Shown piece by piece: positions 36,283 through 44,711 of a stretch of DNA of 64,000 nucleotides. The DNA is from Coprococcus phoceensis (GTDB taxonomy: Bacteria; Bacillota; Clostridia; Lachnospirales; Lachnospiraceae). The stretch lies in contig NZ_FNWC01000007.1 in NCBI RefSeq assembly GCF_900104635.1, positions 1,277,421 through 1,341,420 of the forward strand, in the 5' to 3' direction. Made by a program: the position numbers and the translations under genes. The stretch's first letter is position 1. Every line of letters starts with the position of its first letter. Under the pieces are notes generated by a model. It made no database searches. It saw only the letters and a program-made list of their open reading frames with translations, and was not told the DNA's origin.

Positions 36283-37602
36283 TTATTTTTTTCTTCTGTT
36301 TGCGAGTGCAATTTTTCTCATGGAACCAATTGCCTGCTTCAACTGACGCTTTGCCGGACAGACATAACTACATGAACCACATTCTACACATTCAAGTCCT
36401 TCCCATTTCGTAAATGCCTCTTCATTATGATGTTCTGCAAAATCAGCCAGTCTTGACGGTATAATACGGCTCGGGCAGACTTCTACACAACGTCCGCAAT
36501 TAATACATGCGCTCGGCTCATTTGCAGCAACTTCATCTTTTGTCAGACAAAGAATAGAGGATGAAGTCTTGGTGATCGGAGTATCCAGCGTAAACATGGC
36601 AAATCCCATCATTGGTCCCCCCGAAATCACTTTTTCCGGCTCACCCAAAAATCCTCCCGCAGCCTCTACAAGTTCTCTTTGATTTGTTCCAAACAGCACT
36701 TTAAAGTTGCCAGGAGCTTTAACGCCATCTCCGCTGACCGTTACGATACGTTCCATAACCGGTCTTTCATCTATCACTGCATAGTGAATTCCAATCAATG
36801 TCTCAACATTGTCTACTACACATCCTGCGTCTGCCGGAAGCATACTGGAATTAATGGCTCTTCCTGTTGTTGCAAAAATAAGCTGACGTTCTGCACCTTG
36901 TGGATACTTTGTTTTCAGCGCAAGGACTTCCATACGAGGCTCATCTTTTGTAAGTTCCTTTAATTTTGCAATACAATCTGGTTTATTATCTTCCACTCCA
37001 AAGATTCCTTTTGCATTGTCAAACAGCTTTAATACTACCTTCATTCCACTGACAAGTTCTTCCGGATTCTCAAGCATTCTTCGATAATCTGCAGTGATAT
37101 ACGGCTCACACTCGGCACAGTTTGCTATCACATATTCAATTTTTTCAGGTTCTTTTGGAGAAAGTTTTACTTTTGTCGGGAAACCTGCACCACCCATACC
37201 AACAATTCCGGCTTCGCCGATCAAATTTAAAATTTCTTCTTTTGTAAGCTCATCAAGTGGTTTCGACGGAGTATATTCTACTTCTTGATACTCTCCGTCA
37301 TTTTCTACAACAATACAGTTCACTTTTGAACCTGTTGGATTAAAATGTGGCTCAATTGCTTTCACTGTTCCCGATACCGAAGCATGTATCGGAGCAGAAA
37401 CAAAGCCCCCTGCTTCCGCAATTTTTTGTCCCTTCAGCACATGGTCTCCTACTGACACAATCGGACTTGCCGGTGCACCAATATGCTGGGAAAGCGGATA
37501 AATCAAATCTCCCTTCGGCATCACTGTAACAATCGCCTTGTCTTTTGCAAGACTTTTCCCATCATTCGGATGGATACCGCCTTTGAATGTTAGTAATCCC
37601 AT
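36283..37602 (-). CDS. rnfC: Rnf complex subunit RnfC
   Basis: Peripheral NADH/ferredoxin-reacting subunit, 439 residues. It starts MGLLTFKGGIHPNDGK, has the NADH/FMN-binding segment GEAGIVGMGGAGFPTKVKL, the SLBB region, and two 4Fe-4S motifs (CINCGRCVEVCP, CVECGSCSYVCP). The ATG at 37602 follows AAGGAA; the longer frame to 37623 translates that site. It is the first gene of the operon. Confidence 0.95.
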   Translation of the reverse strand: MGLLTFKGGIHPNDGKSLAKDKAIVTVMPKGDLIYPLSQHIGAPASPIVSVGDHVLKGQKIAEAGGFVSAPIHASVSGTVKAIEPHFNPTGSKVNCIVVENDGEYQEVEYTPSKPLDELTKEEILNLIGEAGIVGMGGAGFPTKVKLSPKEPEKIEYVIANCAECEPYITADYRRMLENPEELVSGMKVVLKLFDNAKGIFGVEDNKPDCIAKLKELTKDEPRMEVLALKTKYPQGAERQLIFATTGRAINSSMLPADAGCVVDNVETLIGIHYAVIDERPVMERIVTVSGDGVKAPGNFKVLFGTNQRELVEAAGGFLGEPEKVISGGPMMGFAMFTLDTPITKTSSSILCLTKDEVAANEPSACINCGRCVEVCPSRIIPSRLADFAEHHNEEAFTKWEGLECVECGSCSYVCPAKRQLKQAIGSMRKIALANRRKK

Positions 37603-37656
37603 TCGCACATTCCTTCCTTTCATTTTTTGACATTTTTTTCACATAAACACATGCAA

Positions 37657-37688
37657 ATAAATAGAGACTACAAGTAGTCTCTATTTAT
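37657..37688 (-). terminator. Hairpin between the S1 gene and rnfC
   Basis: A 14-base-pair perfect stem, ATAAATAGAGACTA (37657-37670) against its complement (37675-37688), with loop CAAG. There is no clean U run after it on either strand, so it is a weak intrinsic terminator or an mRNA end-processing hairpin. Confidence 0.6.
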
Positions 37689-37711
37689 ACATTATTCATT
37701 TACTGATATCC

Positions 37712-38797
37712 TTATTCTGCTGTCTCTTCTTCTGCTTCAACTGTCTCAGGCTCAAGTGCTTTCATGCTCAAGCTGATCTTTTTCTCTGCTTCGTTCAAAT
37801 CAACTACTTTTGCTGTAATTTCCTGACCTACTGACAATGCATCTGAAGGTTTTTCAACATGTGCTCTCGAAATCTGAGATACATGTAATAATGCATCTAC
37901 ACCTGGAGCCAATTCTACAAATGCACCGAAATCTGTCATTCTTGCAACTTTTCCTGTCACTTCTTTTCCTACTGCAAAATCTGTGGCAGCATTTGCCCAT
38001 GGATTTGTCTCTGGGAATTTTAAGCTCAATGCAACTTTTGTATCGTTAATATCTTTCACAAGAACTTTTACAGTATCTCCAACCTGGAATACTTTTTTCG
38101 GGTTCTCTACTCTTCCCCATGACATTTCAGAAATGTGAAGTAATCCATCTACTCCGCCAAGGTCGATGAATGCACCAAAATCTGTAACATTCTTCACTGT
38201 ACCTTCCACAACATCTCCGACTTTTAATTTTGCAAATAATTCTTTCTGTAATTCTGCTTTTTCAGCTACTAAAAGTTGTCTTCTGTCACCGATCACACGG
38301 TTTCTTCTTGGATTGAATTCGCTGATAACAAATTCAATCTCCTGACCTTGATATTTGCTAAGATCTTTTTCGTAAGTGTCAGACACTAAACTTGCAGGGA
38401 TAAATACTCTTGCTTCATCAACAACAACACTTAATCCTCCTCCAAGAATCTGAGCTACTGTCGCTTTCAATACTTCCTTGTTCTCAAAAGCTTCTTTTAA
38501 TCTTTCATTTCCTTTTTCTGCTGCTAATCTCTTATATGTTAACAACACTTGTCCTTCGCCGTCATTTACTTTCAATACTTTTGCTGTCATTGTATCACCT
38601 ACAGATACAATTGTAGTCAAATCAACATTTGGTTCGTTTGTATACTCACTGCGAGTAATGATACCGTCTGCTTTGTAGCCTATATTCAAGATGATCTCAT
38701 CTGGTTTCACATCAATGACAGTTCCATCTACAACCTCTCCATTACGTATTGTTTTAAAAGACTCTTCTAACATTTGTTCAAAAGTTAATTCTGACAT
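37712..38797 (-). CDS. rpsA: S1 RNA-binding domain protein (ribosomal protein S1-like)
   Basis: A 361-residue protein with four S1 OB domains. The first (GEVVDGTVIDVKPDEIILNIGYKADGII) and second are the divergent ribosome-binding type; the third and fourth (GTVKNVTDFGAFIDLGGVDGLLHISEM; GKVARMTDFGAFVELAPGVDALLHVSQI) are strong RNA-binding modules. The ATG at 38797 follows GGAGG by nine bases. In several Clostridia this protein is fused behind IspH; here the genes are separate and overlap by 20 bases. Confidence 0.9.
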   Translation of the reverse strand: MSELTFEQMLEESFKTIRNGEVVDGTVIDVKPDEIILNIGYKADGIITRSEYTNEPNVDLTTIVSVGDTMTAKVLKVNDGEGQVLLTYKRLAAEKGNERLKEAFENKEVLKATVAQILGGGLSVVVDEARVFIPASLVSDTYEKDLSKYQGQEIEFVISEFNPRRNRVIGDRRQLLVAEKAELQKELFAKLKVGDVVEGTVKNVTDFGAFIDLGGVDGLLHISEMSWGRVENPKKVFQVGDTVKVLVKDINDTKVALSLKFPETNPWANAATDFAVGKEVTGKVARMTDFGAFVELAPGVDALLHVSQISRAHVEKPSDALSVGQEITAKVVDLNEAEKKISLSMKALEPETVEAEEETAE

Positions 38798-39632
38798 TAT
38801 TTTGAACCTCCTCAATTATATTCTTGGGCGTTGATGCCCCAGCTGTAATACCTACCGTTTTTACCGACTTTAATTGATTCATATTCAAATCGTCAAGTGT
38901 CTGTATATAGTACGTATTGTTACATGCTTTATCACATATTTCAAATAGCTTTTGCGTGTTGGAACTATGTTTATCTCCAATTACGATCATAGCATCCACT
39001 TTTCTTGCAATCTGATCAGCTTCTTCCTGCCTTTCCTTCGTTGCACTGCAAATTGTATTTAAAACACTTATATCATAACTCTTTTTAGAAATAATTTCAA
39101 CTAAATATTTGAATTTATTGTAATTAAATGTCGTCTGAGATACAACACACACTTTTACATCAGAGGAAACATGAAATTTTTGTGCATCTTCCACTGTTTT
39201 AATCACTGTGACGTCATTTTCTGCCCATCCTTTGATTCCCTGCACCTCCGGATGTGACTCATCACCTATGATTACAATATGCTTTCCTTCCATACTCTCT
39301 TTTTCAACAATACGGTGAATCTTTTTTACAAACGGACAGGTTGCATCTACACAGCTCAGCCCCCGTTCCTCTAAAATTTTATAAATTTCTTTCGCGACAC
39401 CATGAGAGCGAATGATCACCACACCACTTTGCAGCTGCATCAGTTCCTCCTGTGTATAAATCACCTCAACACCCTTGCTTCGCATATCTTTGACGACCTC
39501 TTCATTGTGGATGATCGGACCATAAGTATATATCTTCACATCGCTTCGTTTTTGAGCCTGTTCATACACCGTCTCCACAGCTCTTTTTACCCCAAAACAA
39601 AATCCTGCTGTTTTTGCAAGTCTAACTTCCAT
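38778..39632 (-). CDS. ispH: 4-hydroxy-3-methylbut-2-enyl diphosphate reductase
   Basis: Last enzyme of the MEP isoprenoid pathway; makes IPP and DMAPP using a 4Fe-4S cluster. The 284-residue protein has the three cluster Cys in AGFCFGVKRAV, DATCPFVKKIH and LNTICSATKERQ, plus IIRSHGV and IIGDESHPEVQG. Its end overlaps the S1 gene start. Confidence 0.96.
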   Translation of the reverse strand: MEVRLAKTAGFCFGVKRAVETVYEQAQKRSDVKIYTYGPIIHNEEVVKDMRSKGVEVIYTQEELMQLQSGVVIIRSHGVAKEIYKILEERGLSCVDATCPFVKKIHRIVEKESMEGKHIVIIGDESHPEVQGIKGWAENDVTVIKTVEDAQKFHVSSDVKVCVVSQTTFNYNKFKYLVEIISKKSYDISVLNTICSATKERQEEADQIARKVDAMIVIGDKHSSNTQKLFEICDKACNNTYYIQTLDDLNMNQLKSVKTVGITAGASTPKNIIEEVQNNVRINF

Positions 39633-40110
39633 CTTTTTTCCTCTTTCTTATCAGGTATAATATGATTGCCGACAGAACCGCTCCGATCAATCCACCGCAG
39701 CTGTCTAAGATCACATCTGTAATCTGCCCGCTCCTTCCCGGCACAAATAACTGATGAATCTCATCTGTCACTGCATACAGAGCAGTACTTAGCGCACTCA
39801 TTCCCACTATCTGTTTTATCTTTCTGCTCTTCTTTTTATAGTTCACAAAAAACAATACACTAAGCGCTGCATATTCACATGCATGGGCACTTTTTCTCAC
39901 TGCAAAATCGATCTTCTTTGCAAATGCATCTTGTTTCGTGTCGCTCCACTCTTCAAATTCCGGTACCACCACTCTCCCGATCATTTTTCCTACCGAGGTG
40001 CTCATCTTTGCAGACTGTACCGCTGGTTTCGCTGAAAAAAAGAAAATCAGTCCCATCCAGAAAATGAGCAGGATAAAAAGCAGCATCCTCTTTCCGTCTT
40101 GCCTTGTCAT
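39622..40110 (-). CDS. VanZ-family membrane protein
   Basis: A 162-residue protein with four hydrophobic helices and the VanZ-like features ILLIFWMGLIFFFSAKPA, RKSAHACEYAALSVLFF and DEIHQLFVPGRSGQITDVILDSCGGLIG. Family members influence glycopeptide sensitivity or are of unknown role; no van resistance genes are present here. The ATG at 40110 follows GAGGTGTTT; a TTG at 40128 is rejected. It overlaps the ispH start by 11 bases. Confidence 0.87.
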   Translation of the reverse strand: MTRQDGKRMLLFILLIFWMGLIFFFSAKPAVQSAKMSTSVGKMIGRVVVPEFEEWSDTKQDAFAKKIDFAVRKSAHACEYAALSVLFFVNYKKKSRKIKQIVGMSALSTALYAVTDEIHQLFVPGRSGQITDVILDSCGGLIGAVLSAIILYLIRKRKKDGS

Positions 40111-40118
40111 AAACACCT

Positions 40119-40775
40119 CTATTTGCAAAGATTTTTGATTGCTTCTACCACTTCATCAATACTCATATCGGAACTGTCGATCAACACAGCATCTTCCGCC
40201 TGTCTCAATGGAGCAGTTTCGCGGTTCATATCTCTTGTATCTCGTTCTTCGATATCACGAGCAATATCTTCAAGGCTACACTCCTGTCCTTTGTCTGACA
40301 GCTCCAGATATCTTCTGTTCGCCCTTGTCTGCACGCTTGCAGTCAAGTATACTTTGACCTCTGCATTCGGCAGCACATTTGTACCGATATCCCTTCCGTC
40401 CATGACAACATCTTTTGTTCTTGCCATCTCTCTTTGTAATTCTAAAAGTTGTGCCCGTACTTCCGGAATTGCCGATGTGACGGAAGCCATATTTCCGACA
40501 GCTTCTTCCCGCAGAAAACCAGTCACATTCTCACCATTCAAATACACCTGCTGTACGCCGTTCTCATACTGCAGAGTCACTTCCGCATGCTTGCATGCTT
40601 CCGCAATCTTTTCTGTGTCATCTGTGCCAAGCCCCTGATTGAGAAAATAGATTGCAAGCGCCCGGTACATTGCCCCGGTATCTACATATACATATCCCAA
40701 CTCTTTCGCCACTCTTTTTGCTATTGTACTTTTTCCCGCACCAGCTGGTCCGTCAATTGCTATATTATATCCCAT
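40119..40775 (-). CDS. cmk: Cytidylate kinase
   Basis: Phosphorylates CMP and dCMP. The 218-residue protein has the P-loop GPAGAGKSTIAKR, VDTGAMYRA and DGRDIGTNV, and DTRDMNRETAPLRQAEDA near the end. The ATG at 40775 (MGYNIAIDG) follows AGGAGGAGAAAGA; the frame to 40853 would add an unrelated 26 residues. It belongs to the baiN-like, cmk, vanZ, ispH, S1 run common in Clostridia. Confidence 0.96.
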   Translation of the reverse strand: MGYNIAIDGPAGAGKSTIAKRVAKELGYVYVDTGAMYRALAIYFLNQGLGTDDTEKIAEACKHAEVTLQYENGVQQVYLNGENVTGFLREEAVGNMASVTSAIPEVRAQLLELQREMARTKDVVMDGRDIGTNVLPNAEVKVYLTASVQTRANRRYLELSDKGQECSLEDIARDIEERDTRDMNRETAPLRQAEDAVLIDSSDMSIDEVVEAIKNLCK

Positions 40776-40791
40776 TCTTTCTCCTCCTGTT

Positions 40792-42018
40792 TTAAAAAAT
40801 GCTGCTTCCCGCTGCATACGCTGTCGACCATGCAATCTGTAAATTAAATCCACCTGTCAGCGCATCCAGATCCAATACTTCCCCCACAAAATAAAGTCCG
40901 CTCACCAGTTTTGACTCCATTGTAGAAGGATTGATCTCTTTCACCTTCACTCCGCCCTTTGTGATGATCGCTTCGTTGAAATCTCTCAGCCTTGTGATAG
41001 TCCACGTAAAATTTTTCATCAAATGCACAAATTGGTGACGCTCTTCTTTCGAGATCAGATTCACCTTTTTTTCAACATCAATACCGCTTAACTTAAGCAT
41101 CACCGGGAGCAGTTTTCCCGGAAACAGCTTGGTAACAGCATTTTTAAACTGCTTATTCTTATTCTCTTCAAAGTCTCTGAGCACTCTTTGGTCCAGCTGT
41201 TCAAAAGACAATGCCGGCTTCAAATCAATAACCAATTTCAGTTCACTTCTTTTCAACTGTTTTCCGATATAACTGCTCGCGCTGAGCATCAAAGGTCCGC
41301 TCACTCCATAATGCGTAAACAGCATCTCACCAAAATCTTCATACAACTTTTTCTTTCCATCATATATCGCTGCAGTCACATTCCGAAGCGACAACCCCTG
41401 AAGTTCTTTTACGTAGGTTTCTTTAAGCTCCAACGGGACAAGCGCCGGCATAATATCAGTAACTTGATGTCCTGTTTCTTCTGCAAAACGATATCCGTCT
41501 CCCGTCGATCCGGTCGTCTGATAAGAAAATCCACCTGTCGCAACAATACATGCGTCTCCCGTAATCTTTTTCCCATCCTTCGTTTCCAAGTATTCAAATC
41601 GGCCCTCGCCGACAACCCTTTTCACTTCTGTATGCAGATGAATCGAAACGCCAAGCTGATGTAATTCTTTTGTCAATGCGCCGATGACATCCGACGAGTG
41701 ATCTGACACCGGAAACACTCTATTCCCACGCTCAACCTTTGTTCTCACACCGATTCTTTCAAAAAATTCAATCACATTCTGATTGTCATAACCGTAAAAA
41801 CTACTGTATAAAAATTTAGGGTTTGTCACCACAGAGGCAAACAAAGTATCCATATCACTTGCATTTGTAATATTACAGCGCCCTTTTCCTGTGATAAACA
41901 GCTTCTTTCCAAGTTTTTCGTTCTTTTCAAAAATATGAACTTCATTTCCATTATAAGCGGCAAAAATTGCGGCAAACATTCCTGCCGCACCGCCTCCTAT
42001 CACAAGTACTTTACTCAT
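40792..42018 (-). CDS. BaiN/HI0933-type flavoprotein (NAD(P)/FAD-dependent oxidoreductase)
   Basis: A 408-residue flavoprotein of the HI0933 family with the FAD-binding motif VIGGGAAGMFAAIFAA, KLGKKLFITGKGRCNITN and the C-terminal GGFNLQIAWSTAYAAG. Clostridium scindens BaiN is a member acting on bile acids, but the family is broad and this housekeeping location does not support a bile-acid role. Its start abuts the stop of the MurR/RpiR gene. Confidence 0.9.
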   Translation of the reverse strand: MSKVLVIGGGAAGMFAAIFAAYNGNEVHIFEKNEKLGKKLFITGKGRCNITNASDMDTLFASVVTNPKFLYSSFYGYDNQNVIEFFERIGVRTKVERGNRVFPVSDHSSDVIGALTKELHQLGVSIHLHTEVKRVVGEGRFEYLETKDGKKITGDACIVATGGFSYQTTGSTGDGYRFAEETGHQVTDIMPALVPLELKETYVKELQGLSLRNVTAAIYDGKKKLYEDFGEMLFTHYGVSGPLMLSASSYIGKQLKRSELKLVIDLKPALSFEQLDQRVLRDFEENKNKQFKNAVTKLFPGKLLPVMLKLSGIDVEKKVNLISKEERHQFVHLMKNFTWTITRLRDFNEAIITKGGVKVKEINPSTMESKLVSGLYFVGEVLDLDALTGGFNLQIAWSTAYAAGSSIF

Positions 42019-42945
42019 CTACGTTTCCTCATTTTCTTTAAAATTAAGCGACACCGAATCGTCTACCTGATTCAATTCATCGCTGCTGTATACCTGATAT
42101 TCATCCCAGATTTGTTCCAGTGTCTCAAGGGTGGCAATGACGTCTTTCTGTTTTTTCATGCATAATGCCACCACAAGTGCGTTCACAACACTTAACGGAG
42201 CAACCAGCGAATCTACAATAGATGCCATATCGCTTCTCGCAATCAGATTGCAGGATGAATATAATGTCATTGGAGAATGTACACTGTCTGTCAGTGTGAT
42301 CACCTTTGCTTTCCGGTTGCTCGCAAATTCCAGCGCCTTCAACGTACGCATTGAATATCGCGGAAAACTGATGCCGATAATCACATCCTCCGCCCCGATC
42401 CGTATAAGCTGTTCAAAAATCTCGCTTGAGCTGTTTGTGTGAACCGATGTCACATTATCGAAAATCAAATTCAGATAAAAACTCAGAAAATTAGCCAGCG
42501 GTGCACAACTTCGAATTCCCACCACATATATACGTTTTGCATTCAAAATAGTGTCCACGGCAAGCTCAAATGCATTCTGATCCATATTGGCAAGTGTAAG
42601 CTTGATTTTTTCAATATCCGACTGAAGAACCGATGCCAAAATTTCCGACTGACTGATCCGACCATACGTCACTTCCATGCGCTGAATCGAATTTAATTTA
42701 TTCCGCACAAGCTCTTCTAGTGCTTTCTGAAATCCCGGATACCCTTGATACCCCAACTGCGTTGCAAATCTGACAACAGTAGACTCACTGACCCCCACCA
42801 CTTTCCCAAGTTTTGCTGCGGTAAGAAATACTGCTTTGTCATAATTTTTCAAAATATAATCTGCCAGCAGTTTTTGTCCTTTACTCATCTGTTCATAATT
42901 TTTATCTATTTTATTTAACAATTCATTTGCGTTTTTATTATTCAC
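42019..42945 (-). CDS. MurR/RpiR-family transcriptional regulator
   Basis: A 308-residue regulator with an N-terminal RpiR helix-turn-helix (MSKGQKLLADYILKNYDKAVFLTAAKLGKVVGVSESTVVRF) and a C-terminal SIS sugar-phosphate-binding domain (IYVVGIRSCAPLANFLSFYL, IIGISFPRYSMRTLKALEFAS, VITLTDS). The GTG at 42945 lies six bases after GGAGG and is preferred over an ATG at 42972. The likely ligand is a sugar phosphate, but no sugar genes are adjacent, so its targets are elsewhere. Confidence 0.92.
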   Translation of the reverse strand: MNNKNANELLNKIDKNYEQMSKGQKLLADYILKNYDKAVFLTAAKLGKVVGVSESTVVRFATQLGYQGYPGFQKALEELVRNKLNSIQRMEVTYGRISQSEILASVLQSDIEKIKLTLANMDQNAFELAVDTILNAKRIYVVGIRSCAPLANFLSFYLNLIFDNVTSVHTNSSSEIFEQLIRIGAEDVIIGISFPRYSMRTLKALEFASNRKAKVITLTDSVHSPMTLYSSCNLIARSDMASIVDSLVAPLSVVNALVVALCMKKQKDVIATLETLEQIWDEYQVYSSDELNQVDDSVSLNFKENEET

Positions 42946-42983
42946 AATTTGCCTCCGGTATCTTACTATCAATATGCGAATTC

Positions 42984-43012
42984 ATTATACACGACTTATA
43001 TTTTTTATTCAA
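42984..43012 (-). promoter_or_regulatory. Promoter of the MurR/RpiR gene
   Basis: Minus strand TTGAAT (43012-43007), 17 bases, TATAAT (42989-42984). It lies about 40 bases before the GTG start and would drive the regulator and perhaps the baiN-like to S1 genes. Confidence 0.85.
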
Positions 43013-43019
43013 GACGTAA

Positions 43020-43049
43020 TCAGGGACGAAGCAAAAACTCCGTCCCTGA
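43020..43049 (-). terminator. Putative terminator of the glycerol operon
   Basis: TCAGGGACG (43020-43028) pairs with CGTCCCTGA (43041-43049) over a 12-base loop, eight bases after the DUF1667 stop. The U run on the minus strand is poor (TTACGTCTTG), so termination efficiency is uncertain. Confidence 0.6.
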
Positions 43050-43057
43050 CTTTATTT

Positions 43058-43423
43058 CTATTTCTGATTCACATTTGCAGTTGCAACAATGTCTACCCCT
43101 GTTTCAGCTACATCTTTCACTAATATGTCTCCGATTTTTATCGGTGCTTTCGCCACAACATCTTTCAAGTCCCGCACCACATCAAAAATTTTCCCCTTTG
43201 GAATATCGCTTTTTGTTTTTACGGAGACCGACACTTTATCCCCTCCGCTTACCCGCACACTGCTTGTCACAATCCGCATAGGATTCGTTACTTCTTTCTC
43301 CGCATACACCTTTCCTCTTGGGCAAGTATTTCCTGTCACATTTTTTACCTCTTTTCCTTCCAATTCCACCGAAATCATACATCCCAAAGGACATCCGATA
43401 CAAATCAATTCTCTTTTTTCCAT
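43058..43423 (-). CDS. DUF1667 protein (small Cys-containing subunit of glycerol-3-phosphate oxidation)
   Basis: A 121-residue protein whose N-terminus has CIGCPLGC, then GNTCPRGKVYAEKEVTNPMR, giving four Cys probably for a 4Fe-4S cluster. In Clostridia it accompanies the two FAD oxidoreductases that follow glpK and glpF, so it is likely the electron-transfer subunit of that complex (inference). The ATG at 43423 follows GGAG by 11 bases; a GTG at 43432 is too near that site. Confidence 0.88.
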   Translation of the reverse strand: MEKRELICIGCPLGCMISVELEGKEVKNVTGNTCPRGKVYAEKEVTNPMRIVTSSVRVSGGDKVSVSVKTKSDIPKGKIFDVVRDLKDVVAKAPIKIGDILVKDVAETGVDIVATANVNQK

Positions 43424-43431
43424 CCTTATCA

Positions 43432-44694
43432 CTACTCCTTTTCAACCTTTATGGTTATTTTCTTCAGATCCGGATATTGGCTCAACTGCTCTTTTGTAAG
43501 TTTGATCTCTTCCATTTCACCAGGCGCTACAACCGGACGTTTTCTTCTCATAATACGTTCCCCATCAAAATATGTACTGATATAACAATTTTTGAACACG
43601 CCTCCGACACGAAAACGAACCGTCAGTTTCTCATCCATATTTTCCGGACGGATATATTTCGGAACTGTATATCGAACACCATCTTCCGGTACAAGATCAA
43701 TTTTCTTGTCAGCGGCTGCCAGCTCGCCCTTGATGTATTTCACTGCGTTTTTCCCTGCCATAGCAGCCTCTTCTGACACGAAGTCGACAAGATCATGTAC
43801 ATGAAGTACATTTCCGCATGCAAAAACACCTTCCATACTTGTCTCAAGGCTCTCGTTTACTACCGGTCCGGAAGTCACTCGTTCCATATCGATATCAAGT
43901 CCTCTTGAAAGTTCATTTTCCGGGATAAGTCCAACTGACAGCAACAATGTATCACATGGAATATATTCTTCTGTCCCTTTGATCGGTTTGCCTTTTTCAT
44001 CTACCTGAGCAAGTGTGACACCTTTGACTCTCTCTTTTCCGTCAATATCAATAACCGTATGGCTTAATTTCAAAGGAATTCCATAATCATCCAGACATTG
44101 CACAATATTTCTTTTCAGCCCGCCGGAATATGGCATTAACTCTGCAACCACTTTCACATGAGCCCCTTCCAGCGTCATTCTTCTTGCCATAATAAGTCCA
44201 ATATCGCCGGAGCCCAATATCACAACTTCTCTTCCCGGCAAATATCCTTCCATATTAACTAGTCTTTGCGCCGTTCCTGCAGAAAAAATTCCAGCCGGAC
44301 GATACCCCGGAATATTTAGCGCACCTCGAGGACGTTCGCGGCATCCCATTGCCAAAATAATTGCTTTTGCCTGAATCTCAAACAGCCCTTCCTCTCGGTT
44401 CATCGCTGTGACAACCTTATCTTTTGAAATATCCATCACCATCGTATTAAGTTCATATGTAATTCCAAGTTCTTCCACTTTTTCTATGAATCTTCCTGCA
44501 TACTCAGGTCCTGTTAACTCTTCTTTAAATGTATGAAGTCCAAATCCGTTATGAATACACTGATTTAAAATACCACCAAGTTCCTTGTCTCTTTCTAAAA
44601 TTAAGATGCTGTCAATTCCGTGTTCCTTTGCAGAAGCCGCAGCAGCAAGTCCTGCCGGTCCTCCTCCTACAATCACAATATCATATGATTTCAT
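43432..44694 (-). CDS. FAD/NAD-dependent oxidoreductase of the glycerol operon
   Basis: A 420-residue pyridine-nucleotide-disulfide-type flavoprotein. FAD motif IVGGGPAGLAAAASAKE, NAD motif VVILGSGDIGLIMARR, and GCRERPRGALNIPGYRPAGIF. It lacks a redox CxxC near the N-terminus. It is encoded between the GlpA-like and DUF1667 genes. It probably passes electrons from glycerol-3-phosphate oxidation to NAD or another carrier. Confidence 0.9.
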   Translation of the reverse strand: MKSYDIVIVGGGPAGLAAAASAKEHGIDSILILERDKELGGILNQCIHNGFGLHTFKEELTGPEYAGRFIEKVEELGITYELNTMVMDISKDKVVTAMNREEGLFEIQAKAIILAMGCRERPRGALNIPGYRPAGIFSAGTAQRLVNMEGYLPGREVVILGSGDIGLIMARRMTLEGAHVKVVAELMPYSGGLKRNIVQCLDDYGIPLKLSHTVIDIDGKERVKGVTLAQVDEKGKPIKGTEEYIPCDTLLLSVGLIPENELSRGLDIDMERVTSGPVVNESLETSMEGVFACGNVLHVHDLVDFVSEEAAMAGKNAVKYIKGELAAADKKIDLVPEDGVRYTVPKYIRPENMDEKLTVRFRVGGVFKNCYISTYFDGERIMRRKRPVVAPGEMEEIKLTKEQLSQYPDLKKITIKVEKE

Positions 44695-44711
44695 GTATAT
44701 GCCTCCTCTTT

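Noticed and set aside
38778..38815. ispH and S1 as a single bifunctional gene
   Set aside because: The two frames differ and ispH has its own stop codon; the S1 gene has a strong GGAGG site before ATG 38797.
40792..42018. Bile-acid metabolism role for the BaiN-like protein
   Set aside because: The HI0933 family is widespread and the gene sits in a housekeeping cluster with cmk and ispH; no other bai genes are present.
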